DNA of 64,000 nucleotides from Pomacea canaliculata. Lineage: Eukaryota; Mollusca; Gastropoda; Architaenioglossa; Ampullariidae. The stretch's first letter is position 1. Every line of letters begins with the position of its first letter. Below the pieces are notes generated by a model that saw only the letters and a list, made by a program, of their open reading frames with translations, searched no databases and was not told the origin of the DNA. This document shows, piece after piece, positions 10,211-25,200 of the stretch. Made by a program: the position numbers and the translations under genes. The DNA lies in contig NC_037594.1 of the NCBI RefSeq assembly GCF_003073045.1, positions 19,288,927 to 19,352,926 of the forward strand, in the 5' to 3' direction.

Positions 10211-13200
10211 GTAGGAATCGTAAAGTCCTTTTGAATTAGCTTTCACCAGATAGACTGAAGAAGGCATTTTGATGACTCGCCATTTCACATTGAGAGGGGA
10301 CTCTTGTGTACTTACTAACGGGAGGTGCAAAATATTTCATGGTAGAAGAGTCCAAGATAAACTGACATAAATTTCATCATGCTGGCGTAGCTCTCTGTAT
10401 GTTCCAGTGGACTGATCTACAGTTTTTCACATCAGTGATAAATGAAAATGGTTTGATTCCAAGCATCTGAAAAAAACATTCTTGAGATATTTGTACCCTT
10501 TTTCCTGGTCGTCTTACATGGTCACTTTTACTAGTTTGCTTAAAAGATCAAAGGGATGACTTCCTTTTCATGGATTGCAGCTAGAGATGGAGTGTAGGGT
10601 GCAGAGTGTAGATCCTGTTGGTCATTAATGTACTTGTTTCTTGCATGCTATATCCTACTATATTAAAAAATATTTGTTTAACCAACATAAGATATATGTA
10701 TCAGATATATAGTTATAGCTATTATCTCATTAAATGATTTAAAACATTTTGGATCACTTTCATGTTGCTTGTGTGTCTGTTAATTTTGAATAGATGAGTG
10801 AGGTTACAAACCTTTCAACATCAATAGATGAAAAGTTAGCTGCAGTGCAAAACCAGCAGGAGAGAGAAGGACTGCAGGCTGAAGTCCGTGATCTGAAGGA
10901 GAAGTTGGAGACCCTGATGTTACGCCGTACTGAGGACAAGGCTAAGCTAAAAGAAGCAGACAAACTGAGAATACAGCTTCAGCAGGTGAAGGGAATCATT
11001 GAACTTTGCAGAAGATAATTGTGTGGCAGATCCTGTCTGTCTCTCAATTTGAATCGTCATTTATCTCAGCTTTAATTGTATAACAAAATAATAATAACAT
11101 AATAAACACTATTTGTTAACTCTTGTTCTTTGTTGTCTTTGATTAGCTTCAAGAATACAAGTCTAAAATGCAGGAAACTCATGCTGAGTTGCAGAGACAG
11201 CTACAGGCTTTTAAAAAGGTAGAATGCATTTTGTTATTTTATTAATATTAAACAGAGTAAGTTCTGTTTAATTTTTCTTTTTTGTTAGTGGTAAGTCACA
11301 TGTTCCGGCCTTATGCTCCTCAATGGAGCAACAAGGAATAAAATAAAGTCACATGTTGCAATTACACATGGTACTAATCCATACTATGATTAATTTTTCA
11401 GCCACATCTGTTTGTTCTTGCATAAACTGCAAAAGAACATTTTGAGCAAAGAGGGTCTAATATTTTTATAATAATGAGGGAAACGTTCAGCATTATCTTT
11501 GTATTCAGTAAATGTAATGAGTGTAAATAAATTTGTTATTGTGATAAGTAAAGAGCAACTTAAACTTTCTTTTCCACATTATCTTATAAACATAGTAAAA
11601 TGTGGAAGGGTTTGAGTGGTGTATAAATGTATGTGCTTGAGTGAGAGAGGGTGAATATATAGATTCATGCCATTTAGGCTGACTTTTTTAGTCTGTGGGT
11701 GTCCTATAGACTATGCTTTATGTATTTGACATTAAAAGCATTGTTTATAATGGGGGGAGGGTGTTGGGTTTGTTTTTGGTTTTGTTTTTTTTTTTCTTGT
11801 TATAAGATGCTACCTTTGGGTCCTATAAGCAAAGCAAATGTAAACTTTACAAGTCATTCAGAGGATGTTCTTTGAGAGATGGGATTTGGGGAAGAGAGAG
11901 AGAGTCAAAACAATGCAGCAATTAGCAGCATTGCTCACCTTGCATTCACTAGAGTCAGTGGTGTCCCTGACTGTTCGTGGGTCTGGTGCTGACAGTGACA
12001 GCTTGAGCTATGCCAAGTACCCTTGCTAACTTCTTATATTCTGTCCAATGTTTGGTAACTAACAGTGTTTCTTTACAAATTAGCTGATTTTTTTATGATA
12101 CAGAATTAATGACTGTTTATATTACAGATCTATATGACTGTATTCAGTAGAGGGTACGGTTTCATTTCCAAATCTGGACCAATTAATGCCCTTTTGTTCG
12201 TGAGCTTAGGATACAAAGATTACCATGCTCAGAAAGAGGTCGAACACTCTGATGTCATGAGTATACATGGATACGATGACTGTTCCTTTTATTCTTTTGC
12301 ATTCGCCATCTGTGCCGTTAGTTCCTCTTGCTGAGGGATGCTGCGAAGCTGGCAGTGCAGGGAGATCATTTCCCAAAAAGAGTTTGGTGTGAAGGTCCAC
12401 TCCCTTTAGCCACAGCTTCTTGCACTTTGCCTTGTGGGTAGGACAGTTAATTGCATCTTCAAGACTATAGCCAGTGGGAGAGCTGAGAAATATATATACA
12501 AATTTGGCATGTCCATGGACATTCATGGTCTTGTTTGTAGAAGTGGGGCTCAAGAGCAAAAATGGGTTGAAGGAGAGATTAAACCAGTGTGCTTAACTTT
12601 ATGTTGCAACTGAAACTACTTTTGTGTGGTGATGTTACGCTTTTTTCACACATGTCTCAGGACTCCCTTTCAGCCCGATTTAAATATCTCATTTTTGATG
12701 AATAAAAGGCTTTATACATAATATCCTTACATGTTACATGACAGAAAAATGTCATGTACTCATAGTTTTGAATGATAATTGTAAGAGTTTGGATATTTTT
12801 AGAGGACTGAATAAAGATTGTATTGAAGCTACATCTTCTGTCTTCTGGTTGGCTACTTTAATATTTTTGTTTGGTCTGGGACATACTGTCTGCTGTTGCT
12901 TATTAAAGTTATTTTCTTTATCATGGATAGTCAGCTACTGCTGGAACTTGCATGGGATGAGTAAGTTGGGGTAGCTGTACTATTTGCTTATTGATGAAGC
13001 AGACAGTTGAGGAATCCATTATGCTGCTTTATTCACTCTTTTAACTATGAATTTTGGAAATAACTTGTACTGAATGCAATCGCATTCATTTCAAAAAAGA
13101 ATTTTCATTTTGGTGCACCTTACACATTGTGTTTGTTTTGATGGCATTGAACAGTTAATTGCTTATGCATACCTTTCTGCATTACAGGAAGCTCAAGATG

Positions 13201-16200
13201 TACGTCAGGAGTTTGATCAGTACAAGGATGAAATGGCTGATGTGTCTGAATCCATGGAAATGGCTGCACTGGATAAAGAAATGGCAGAAGAAAAGGTAAG
13301 AAATTATGACAAATTACAATCTTTAATCTTTTTGTTCCATATATTTGTAAGCTGTATCTCTATCCGGTAGCACTGGTCAACACTGAAATTATTACTGACT
13401 TAAAAAGGTCCTAATCTGTAGTATCTTGGTGTGCTGAACATGAAGATGACCATTAGCATTTTTATTGGTTCTTGTTTTGAAGATATTTTATATAGTTCTT
13501 TTTCTATGTTTCAGCATGTAAATTTATCCAGGACTGTAACAACTTCCTAAATAAGCCTAGAATGATCTAATATTGCATAATACTGTCGTGCACACATCAT
13601 TCAGAATTTATTGCATCATTTTCTGATGTAGTGCAGTACTACTGCTAGGCGGCTGCTGAAGTAAGCTGTTGTCAGCAGTGTACTATATAAAGCCCATTCA
13701 GAAAGGTTGAGCATTTAAAATATTTCAGACTTCGTGGGATACAGTTTAAGCCTTCCTACCTGTCTCTGTTCGGGTAGGCAATGCTGATGTTCCTTTTGTT
13801 ATTTCAACATGTAACTTAGGTTACATAATGTCTGCTGACATGTCTCTTGATCAGCATTCTCACATCTGTCTTTCTGCATACTATTCGCCATACTCTGTCC
13901 ATCTCAACAACCAAAATTCTCATCTGCTCGTTTGTTTTGTCTAAATTAGACTACTGCAACTCTTTTTTTGGTGGCTGTCCATAGTATCTCATTGATAGGC
14001 TTCAAAAAGTTCAGAACTCATCTGTTCGTCTTGTTTTCTAGACTCGCAAATCTGAACATGTCACATCGCTTCTTCACTGTCTTCATTGGCTACCAATTCA
14101 AGCTGGAATAGACTACAAGCTCTCAACTCTATGCTGTGGATTATTTGAAGGCTCCATCCCTCCACTACTTTACTGAACTCTTGTCTGTCCACATTCCTGC
14201 CTGAAATCAGACTCCTCATCAGACTTCGTGCATTCTAACCCTTCCTCCCACAAAGACAGTCACATACAGACAATGGACATTCTGGCCCTCTGCTGCTAAG
14301 CAGTAGAACTTTCTTCCTCATCACATTCACCACTCGGATTCAAAGACTACATTCAAACGCTTTCTGAAAACAGTCATGCTATCATGTAACGACTCCATCT
14401 TACACTGTTTATATCCCTTCAAACTTTAATCTGTTGTTTAAAATTCTACTCTTGTGCCTCATCTTTATGTTTTTCAATGTCCCTATACCTACCTCACTGT
14501 CCACTGGCTATTACCCTTCATTTATCATTATAGGTCTATGCAGAGACATTTATCTATCGTGGTTGGATGCTGTGCATTATGAGTTCACATTATTATTATT
14601 TAGCTGCTTCTACATAAAACTGTTATTATTTTATCCATTTAGTTACAATACAGAACACTAATGCCTCGAAAGTGAACATGGGAAGGGGCTCTAGTTACAA
14701 AGTAAAAGAAATAAAAGTAAGAATAAAGTTTGTTGCAAGGTGCATATAAAAACTATGGACCAGACATTGCCAGCTTTCTGATACCTTCATGAAAAATTCC
14801 CTTAACTGAATCAGGCAAAGATTAAAGAGGGAGTTTTTGTGAGACCTCAGATTCAAGAGCTCTTCAAAGATGACCAGTTTAACAACTTGCTGTAGGATGA
14901 TACGAAACAAGCATGGAATGCTTTTCGCCTAGTGTCTACAGACTTTCTCGGGAATGTAAGGACAGAAAACTACAGAGAACTATTACAAGACATGTTGATG
15001 CAGCATTAAAAACTTGGCTGCAGTATGTCTCTAAAGGTCCACTTCTTTCACTCCCATCTGAATTTCTCTTCTGACAACTGTGGTATGGTTAGTGAAGAAC
15101 ATGGCAAACTTTTTCATCAAGATATAGCAACAATGGGAAAAAGATACCAGGGAAAATTGTCCATTACCATGCTGGATGACCACTACTGGACACTCCCCAG
15201 AGATGCTCCCAAACAGCTGTACAAGAGACGGAAAGAAATATATGACATAGTCTATGACATTTTTTACACGTATTAACCAAAGGTCAGTTACTGTTAGCAT
15301 ACATTGGGTGATGTACCCAATAATTATTGCAGATTACAAACAAATTAGATCCAGTTTTGATTGTCATATTCATGTTGAGCACATAAAAATTTATAAGAAA
15401 TGACTAATTTTATTTCAGTAACATGACTTTTGTAAAAATGTGTTGACCAGTGTAATAGGAAATAAAATGATTTTAAATATTGCTAGTTGAGCAATAGTGG
15501 TATAATTGTAATTTATTATGGTTATCAGTTATAAGTTGTTTACACAATTGTAAAGAGTGTGTACGCTGTGCTTGTGTGTGTGTGTTTGCACGTGCGTGCA
15601 TGCATGTATCTGTGTGAGCAGGCAGAAACTCTTCAGCAGGAAGTGGAGCAAGCCAAGGAAAAGATAGAAGAACTCACCTTAGAGCTGGAACTATTACGTG
15701 GTGAAATCAGCGAAAAAGGCATGCAGTAGCCTTTGTGAACTGTATCTGTTTAATTATGGTCTGAAAGAGATCATGTTGTTTTTGGAGATTCTCATCAAGG
15801 TTCACCTCACCTATTAGGGGTACACACAGACTCTTAAAAGCTGCTAGACAATATTCTTATCAGAACTCAGTCACTGTGACAATTTTTTTCTAAAATGTAT
15901 CTACCCATTTGTGTTTCAGTTGAAACATCTTGATTTGTTGGAGGATGCTTGCTACATTTATTTGGTTAGCTTGTCTAATGATTAAGTAGCTTAGTGAAAA
16001 GGGAGAAAGCAATAATCTGATGCCAATGACATTGTGTGGCACTGTGTTTAGGATCAGAAGGTGTAGCTGCTACTTTTGAGATGAAACAGCTGGAACAGCA
16101 GAATGAGAGGATGAAAGAGGGTCTTGTGAAGTGAGTAATTCTACCTTGCTTTACCATGTATTTGTAAGATCCAACATCCCTGTCCTTTCTACATTATCAT

Positions 16201-19200
16201 GATTCCATCTCTTCAGTGAATAATGTGAATGCCAGTTATGTGTATCAGAGCATAAAACATAGCATAAGTTTTTGTTACTATTTTGTCCATCTTTGCTAAA
16301 AAAAAAAAGAGGAAATTAGTGAAACAAAGAACATAACCCTTATCCCTGCAACTATAACTTGCTGGGTGCCAGAATGCGTGACCTGTTGACCTCAGAAAAG
16401 TCAGACCGCCAACGGTTGGAGAAACAAAATGAGAAACTCCAGGCAGAAATAATTCAGCTACAACGTGACAAAGAACGACTCACAGCCCAATCTTCAGAAC
16501 TTGAGAAACAAGTTATTGAGCTAAAAGAACAGGTGAGCATGAAGATAAAGCAGTTCAAGGTTGGAGATAGTTTCTTGTAACTACACAATCTTTGCCCATG
16601 TTTTTGACATAGTGAAGAGAAGTGAAAGGGAAGAGGAAAAGGTTTAGGCAAATCTTTTAAATAGTGTGCATCCAAGATAAAAGTATTGCTCTTTTGTAGC
16701 TGTTTCAAAATACAAACTACTCATCACTTTTTAAAGTCTCCTTAAAGCATAATTTAATTTTAGTTCTTAATTTTAATTTGTAATCTGAGTGCATGTGTGT
16801 GCACACATGCAGGTTGATGCAGCACTAGGAGCTGAGGAAATGGTGGAAAAACTGACAGACAGGAACTTGCAATTGGAGGAGCGAATTGAGGCTTTGGAGG
16901 AGGAGAAGAATGACCTGGTGAGGCTAGCAGCAGTTACTGTTTATTTGGGTTTATGGCAAGCAGGTTGATGTAGAAATAATTGAATAAGGAAGAAATGCAC
17001 ATTGGCAGTGCTTTAAGATCATCATTAACGCTAAAATAATTTTGTAAAATTTTATAGTTTTGTCTATTGTCCACATCTGTTCTAAGATAATTGGTATCAA
17101 ACAGAGGGATTTAGTAATCAACAATAGTAAGGAAAGCTTCTAGCATTTTGTCAATCTCTGAACATGTACTAACGAGAGACTTTATACTATTAAGCTTATG
17201 TAAACGTTATTCATTGCCAATATGTAAAAGTAATAGACACCTGAAATCATTTGTGCCATCTGCGGTCCAGCTTCTCAACTTTAGATAAAGTGTCAGTGGT
17301 GTGTCCCTAGGTGTGTGTGTGATGTTGTAGGTGCGCACATGGTTATTCTTGATGTAAGTTGTTTGTTTTATATTATATATATATATAATTGTCACTTGCT
17401 TTCTTTTTTCTTTGCTAATATTTTTCATGTTGATATCTTTTAACACTGCACCTTGCAACAAACTTTATTCTTACTTTTATTTTGTGACTAGAGCACCTTC
17501 CCATGTTGAAATTGCCCACTGGGACAAATAAAGTTGATCATTGTCATAATCAATCATTATCAAGTTACTACATTTAGTAAGTTTTCACTTTCTGGTTTTT
17601 TTTTGTGAGAGCAGTAACTTTACAGCCAAGTTGTATGTGTATGAGTCTGCCTGTGCACACATTACAAAACAGAGCTGAATTTAGAGTTTTGACTGCTGTG
17701 CAGGAAGCCCTTAATGAAATGAATGAAGAACTGCAGGAAAATGCACGGGAGACTGAGCTGGAACTGAGAGAAGAAAGAGACAATACACATGTGCGCCTTG
17801 GTGAGGTAAGGATGTGATTGTTTCCAGAATATTAAAGATTGTGCATTTTTTTTTTTTCAATGTATGCTCGTTTGGAAAGGAGAGAATCATTATCATAGCC
17901 TTTGTTTGATTTTTTTTAAAGTTAAAATTTTTTTAAGGCATTAGCTTCCTGTTTTGTGTACCTTGTATGTTAAATCATATTTATCACATGAGAATGTGCC
18001 TACTGAAATGTGTTTTTGTAGTGCCAGAGAAAGCTGGATGCCATGCAGGAAACTATGGCAGATTATGAGACAACAATCAACAAGTTCCGTAGTCTGGTGG
18101 CTCAGCTACAGGTCAGCTGCAGTTTTTATGGTGTTTTTGTTCATCTTGTGAATTGATGCTGAGCATATTTCCGTACGTAGAGCATTCACGTGGTAATTGT
18201 TATACTTGTGTTATTGCAGGAAGCAAACAAAGAGCTGCGCAGCAAACAGCTGGAATCAGAAAGCAAAGCTGAAACACCAACTATAGAGCTGTTTGATTTC
18301 AAAGCTAAGTTTGCAGAGACCAAAGCTTTTGCCAAGGCAAGTCATTACTTTCTGTCTTAGTTAAGTCATTTTTAAATCTCATCCTGTTCCTGTGCTATGT
18401 GTTTGTGTTCACCCTTGCACAGATACATATCTTTACGTTCTTAAACTCTCTCACTTGGTGACCATATGTCATAATTTGTATATAAAATGTAATCTGAGTC
18501 AATTTTGACAAGTGCATATTGAAGCATTTACAGAGCAGGGAAAATCCAGCTACAAGTACACACACTTTATTTATATCATACAGGAAAGTATATTCTGCTG
18601 TCATTTTGTTTTTCTCAGACCATTGATATGGAGTTACGCAGACTTGAAGTGCAGCAGGCAACATCCCACATCAAGATGCTGCTGTCATTTATGCCTGAAG
18701 CATTCCTTGGTCGTGGAGGTCAGGCATCTTTGTTTTAGCTTGCTAATGTGTGGAAATGCTGACATCTTGATGGCAAAGTTTAAGCAGTAATAGAAAAGAC
18801 TATATTATTGTTAAGTCAAATTATATAAATACCGATGATGAAGTTAATATGCCGAAAATGAAAAAAGAAATATTTGTAATTGTTAATAGGAGACCATGAT
18901 GCAATCTGCGTTCTTTTGATGGTTCCTCGTATCATCAACAAGGCAGACTTATTGGCCTCACAGGTCAAAGACAAGGTACTTCCACAGCAAAGTGTTTCTT
19001 TTTTGAATAGGTCCATATAATACATGAATAAATCACTACTACTGATAAAGCATGTTCTTCCCATGATTGCCTCTTGAAGCTGCTAAGTGAGCTAGCTACA
19101 GAAGTATTATTACAAAGAGTTCAGTTTACTTCACATTGTAACCGGTATCCCTAAACATTAATAATAATTTTAATGTCAGGTTTTTGCTAAAAGTTCACAT

Positions 19201-22200
19201 GCATGTTCACACACTCACACATACATATATAAAAGTTTGCAATGATCATCAGATTGAAGCTGCTCAGTCTTTTGATTTGCTCAATAAAGGCAGAAGAGCT
19301 GTCCCTCTTAATCTTTTTCCTGTCTAATTACAGTGCTACATTTCTTTGTACTGTCCAGATGAAATGACTATATGGAGCTATCCCAACTAGCTGCCTCAGT
19401 TCCACCTGTCCACTCCCAATTAGTCAGGCCTGACCAATGAACAGGGAGAGCATAAAATCAGCCAACTCACCCCACATCCCGCAGTTGTGAGCCAGTGAGC
19501 TCTCCTCCTCCATTTTTTTTTTTCGCCCAGCTTTATGCAGTTGAGTCAGCTACCTTGATTTTTGCTATCTCTTTGGATAAGCCATGTGGCCTGTGAAGTA
19601 CAGTGAAGTCTCCTGCTATTGAATGTGTTCGCAGTACCGACTGCCTGTCCTTCTCTGCATTAACTTAGGACTAGGCGTTAATGCTGTTTAGCCTTACCTT
19701 ATTCTGTTTTAAAGATAAAAAACATTTGACAGGCAGAGGCGCTTAGATCTGTCACCACCTACACCTCTTTCTTCAGGAGGTCATCATGCTTCCGCTGCCA
19801 TGGACAGGTCCCCATGACCCAGTTAGGCTACAGGACCCAGTGTGCTTATTGTGCATTTACCTTGGATTCCATGTTCGCTAAGTTCTACTTGAGAGACCTG
19901 GCACACTATTCGTTTTCTCTGGACACCTTAGGCAGTGTCTGTGGTGCAGCATATTGCCTGAAGCATAGCTCGGCAAACCTGCTCTGCCTCTCTTCCTCAA
20001 TAACTGAGCTTGGTGGGGTCTTGCGCTATGCCTCCCGGCTGGAATTAAAGTATGTTAAAATTCTTCATGTTGCTACTATTTTCCCCCCACTTTTTCTCCA
20101 TACAGACATGTCATCTGGGACAGTACGAAAAAGAAATACCATTTTTGATAATAAAATTCCTTTCTTAAAATACTTGCCAGATGAGTTAACCTTCTAGTTC
20201 TCTCCTGCATCCCACCTGTGGGTGTCTTTCAGCCAAACAAAAAACTGGAGAAGAAGAGCTTACTGGCTGGTCACAGCGGGATGTGCTCTCTCTGTTCATT
20301 GGTCAGGTCTGACCAATTGAGAACAAACAACTAGAATTGAGATAGCTAGTCAGGGTAACTCCATATAGTCATGTCTTCTGGTAAACACTCAAAGAAAGGA
20401 ATTTTACTATCAAAAATGGTAATTTTTTTTACATGTTTTTAACCTCAGTTATGAGATGCTAGACATATTCATTGGTTGATAAAGATAGTGTGTGTGTTTG
20501 TGCATGTGAACAGGCATGAATGAGCAGATTGAACAAGTGAAAGAACTGGAGAACAATGCTGCTTCAGAAATATCAACTGCTTAGATTTTTCTGTGCTGTT
20601 TGCAGTTTGAAGTGGTAGAGAAAATTGAGAAAGATCATGTTCTAAAAGGTTCAAAAGCAGAGCAGTTTAGTTTTGCCAACCATCTTGTTCTGCTGCTTTC
20701 TTCTCTGCAGACTACTATGCATCAGTATGAGAGGTGAGTATTCTCTGAAGGTTCTGTTCTCATAATTATATTTATCTGATTTATAATTAGTCTTAAGTAG
20801 TACTATCTGCGGTATTGTGGTATTCAGTTGTCACTGCATTGAATCATGTCAAGAATGAGAGTGGGGCGAGGTTAAATTTTGTGTGTGATGCATAGACAAC
20901 CTTTAGGACCTTGTTATGTCAAGTTTTAAGAAGAAATAATCTATTGATACAGCATTTAATGTGATGATTTTTGCAGTGCCTTAAACAACTGCAGTGTTGA
21001 CTTGTTCATCAAAGTGGGTACTTTGCTGCCAGAGATGTCTGCACATGAGAAGACTTTAGACCACTTCATTGAAATGTTGAGAAAAGATCAGGTTGGCAAA
21101 AATAAAATGTTTATTAATCATGAAAGATTTAAGATAATCCCATTAATTCTTTTGATTTTTAATTTTATGGAAACATTCACTATTTTTATTTCTTATTTTA
21201 CAATTGAAACAGTATTCTAATTTATTTTCGATAAGTTTTTTTTTAAACCTTACCTTTAACAGAAAAAAATTGTGCTGATATTTCTCCTTGTTACTGGAAC
21301 TTATTTATAACCATTTTTTTTTTATGCAAATAAGCTATCAAAAAGGCTATAAGCATCCAGGCTGAGTTTTCCTCCCCTATTTTTAAAGGCAATATAAGAT
21401 CTTTGCACAGTTTATATGGTATAGAATAGATTTTCAATTTTCATAAGCAAGTTGCTAGAAACAGCATTGACTTAACTTTTTTTTTTAATTTCATTCAGCT
21501 GGATGAGACAGTGTCATTGGAAATGCTTGAGAAGTCTATTGGATTCTTTCAGGTAACATAACATTTCTTCTGCTATAGAATTTGAGCCATCTTTGTGAAG
21601 ATACCCATGTTAATGGATGGATATGAAATGTGAAAGAAATATTATAATTATGAATGCAGATCACATTAAGCAATCACAGAATAAATATTTGCAAAACAAA
21701 AACACCTCTGACTCATTAGGTTATGAACATTGTTATTACTACGTTTTTTCAGTTTTTGATTCTCTAGATATTTTTTCATTGCATTACAGATCATCTTTTT
21801 GTGTATGCATCTTTCTTACTTTTATGTGAGAAGGTTTACCCAAGTTGTAACATAACAGGTTGTCACTAGTGTTTTCTCATGATGAAGTGAATGTGCACCT
21901 GCAGAATATGTATCATGTTGATTTTTACAATTGCAGCAATTATACACTGTACATCTGTCAAGTGAACGAGTTGACTGTACAAGTTTGATGTGTGACAATG
22001 TACGCACTGTCTTAAGTGCCTGTGATTGTGTTGCCACCGACATTTCTCAGCTCAAGATTTTGCTGCTGGTATGTCAAAGCATAGAGAATTAGTTATAAAA
22101 ATTGTTGAAACCTTAAGTAAAAACAACTTATTTTGTTAAAATAGAAGCCTCTTACTTTATTGCTGCACTTTCTTTCTACAGTTGTTTTTTTGGTTCAAAT

Positions 22201-25200
22201 ATTTTTTTTTTATTTTATACTCACAGCTGCTTTAAGCAATTTCAAATTGGAAGCTTTTTTTTTACCCTTAGTGTTAAAAATTTGATGTGTACATTACCAA
22301 ATTATTTTGATTGGACAGCCTGGTCAGGAGCAGAGTGAGTTTTCCATTCTTTTGCGAGATCTGGAAACTTGCAACAATGACACCCGTATGTGTGCAAGAA
22401 AGGTATGCATTCTCTGCTCTTGTACATTACAAAAATTAAATTAAGAAACATAAAACACTGAAATAATAGAAGAACAATCATTTAAGGAAGAAAAAAAGGA
22501 ATCATTTTTGTTTGGCCTAATATGATGATTCATGCATGGTATTCTTAAAAACATATATGTATATAAGGTGACACTCTGACTTAAGTTTTTATTTTGCAGA
22601 TAAAACGTCGTTTACCTCAAGAGGGTTCTGCCATGGCTACACCATTAAGATTTGGAAAAGATGTAAGATAGTTTTGTTTAGGTGTGAGATGTCAGGTTTG
22701 CTGAGTTTTCTACTGGAGGGCGTCAAAAAGTAAACATTTGACGAAAAATCCAGGATCTTGACCCAAAGCATAAAATTTGGTAATTTCCAGATAAAGGGTG
22801 GCATTGTCATGAGTGTTTTCTAAGCAAATTAAAAGTTTAGAAGGACTTATGTAAAGCTTAAAGCAACATGCTAAAACTAATTGGCATGTGTACAGTTGCT
22901 GACAGACATTACGTCTTGGTGGCTTTCAGATTCAAGATCTGTTGTTGGACAGCAGCAATAATATCACCCGCGTTTCTCGCACACTGCATGCAGTGTGTTC
23001 TGGAGCAATGCATCAGGCAGCCATCATGACAGGTATTCTACTTCAGTTTCCTGATTTGAAACATTATAGTTGTCTATGATTTATCACTATTCTGTTCTTT
23101 TAATTGTACTTTATACTGTGTTATCTCTGTTTTTATTTGCCATTAATCCTAAGCTGCTTTGGTTTCATGTTAATTGTTTGCAAAGCTTTATTTGCTTAAG
23201 TTATGAAGTTAAGTTGAAAGAGTGGTTTAGATTAAAGAGTGTGCAATTAGACTCATGCAATGAGTGCTTAAACATTTGTCAGCTATCACATGTTTGTCTT
23301 TTACTTTGATCACTTACAAAATAATCATGTGATAAATATCAAATATCAGGACAATATGCATTTATTCTGCTGGGTTTGTTGGCCAGTGCTTCTTATCACT
23401 CTCATCAAAGCATTGACAGGATGTTTCATAGTTATTTCTGGCTATGACAGTTATTGAAAAAAGTTGTTGCCTGCTTTGTGGCTTTTTTTTTTTTAGCTCA
23501 GGGGTGGGGAGGGTTACTTTCTTTTCTTTTTTGTAAAAGTGTCTATTAATACTGTTAGAGATAATTAGCTAAGATTTAATCTTTAATCTGCATATTGTTG
23601 TTAACATTTAATTACATTCAGGTGACTTGTTGCTTATTAATTGGTAGCATAGTAAGTTCATGTGTAGTGACACTTCTTTTTTTAAACTATGCTAAGGGTT
23701 ATAGGAATCAACAGGGATATATTTCAATGCCATTATTTCCCTATGCAGAATAAAATGATAAAGGCAACGGTTTCTGGGGATGTTTTTTATTGCTGTTTTC
23801 CTGGATTTTAACTTAAGAGCTTCTTATGAAAATGTTTGAATTCATTTTTAGATCAAAATAATCTCCTTTGATAAAAGCATTTACACCCACTTTATCCCTG
23901 GTAAATTGCTGCCATTATCACAAAAAAAATTGAAATAAGTGTTTGAATTCAGTTTTAAATCAAAGTGATAATACTTTCATAAAAGTATTTACATCTACTT
24001 CATCCTGAGTATCTTGCTGCCCACTATCACAACAAGATTTGAGATAATGTTTCAAGGCCAGTCTAAATAAGTTGACTCTTTGGGACTTAAATAGTGCTAT
24101 TTAGAGCATGATTTTATTAAATTTGAACTGTATTATTGTTGGAATATTAAAATATGCATTTAAAAGTATTTTGATTCATGCAATTAAATGTTTATATCTA
24201 CTTATGTATGTGTGTGTATATATATATAGAGAGAGAGATGCAAACACATTTCTACTGGCCTGCATACAAACACATGCACACGTGCTCAGTAAAGATACAC
24301 ACAGATCCACACTTCACCCTCAGAAGGAAATAAATGTAAACATTAAGAATTAAAACAGTGCTTTTCTTATCATCTAGGCGGAAAACTAACTGAGTTGGAA
24401 AAAATAAAGGGTAATGTTATGAAAACACTGCTTGTTTATAGCCCCTAGCTGTTCAATACTTTTATAATCTAATTAGATTTCTTGTGTCATCTTGTTGAGC
24501 TAACTGCAAGCCTTGCCTTGGGTTTGATGCTGTTGTCAGTCTGTCAGTGCTGCATTGTCTTTTTGTCTCACTGTGATTGTGCTTATATAGGGAGTTTCGG
24601 GGGAGGAGTTAATGAAAAATTCATGTGTGAAATTTTGCACCCATTCATTTAAATGAATGTTTCTGTTCATCTTGAAAACTGTATTGGCTGTGACTGTCAT
24701 GCTTCATCCTTTAAAATCTCCAGGAACATTCTAAATTTGTTCTGCTGTAGATGTTTGTGTACTGTGTATTTTTATTTATTCACATGGCTATCATTTATAC
24801 TGATTGGCATTGGCAATAGGATTGGTAACGTGTAATGGTCATGCAATCTGAGCTATAAGAAAAGCAGCATGAAATGTTATTGTTGAATCATTATGCCAGC
24901 TTGTAGTCGAGTGGCTATTTTTTTCTCCTTTTAGCAATGACATATATTTTCTTTAGCACATCTCTTTTGTGTGTGTATGTGTACTAATCAGGTGACACAT
25001 CTGCCTCTAGCAGAATTCTAGAGGAATTCTGAAACTCCTGTGAGGTAGCAGATATTTACTGCTATTTTTTTAGGTATTTATTTCGGTACATCAGTAAATT
25101 CATGCTACTGCTTAAGTAACTGCTGTGAAGAGAGAGAAAGAGTATGGGTGTTTTAATATTGGATCATTCTCTATACATTATCCAAAGTCAGTGCCAAACA

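Noticed and set aside
12206..12559. 117-codon minus-strand open frame in DCTN1 intron 6
   Set aside because: No domain, no compatible splice sites for a gene, and intron context; probably chance or a very decayed repeat.
15609..15720. Exon 8 of DCTN1 ending further downstream at CA/GTAGCC
   Set aside because: That GT donor leaves phase 2 and puts exon 9 out of frame; homology supports the GC donor instead.
17280..17560. Possible further LINE 3' tail (GGGACAAATAAAGTTGATC)
   Set aside because: The tail is suggestive, but no reverse-transcriptase remnant or second copy in the window supports it.
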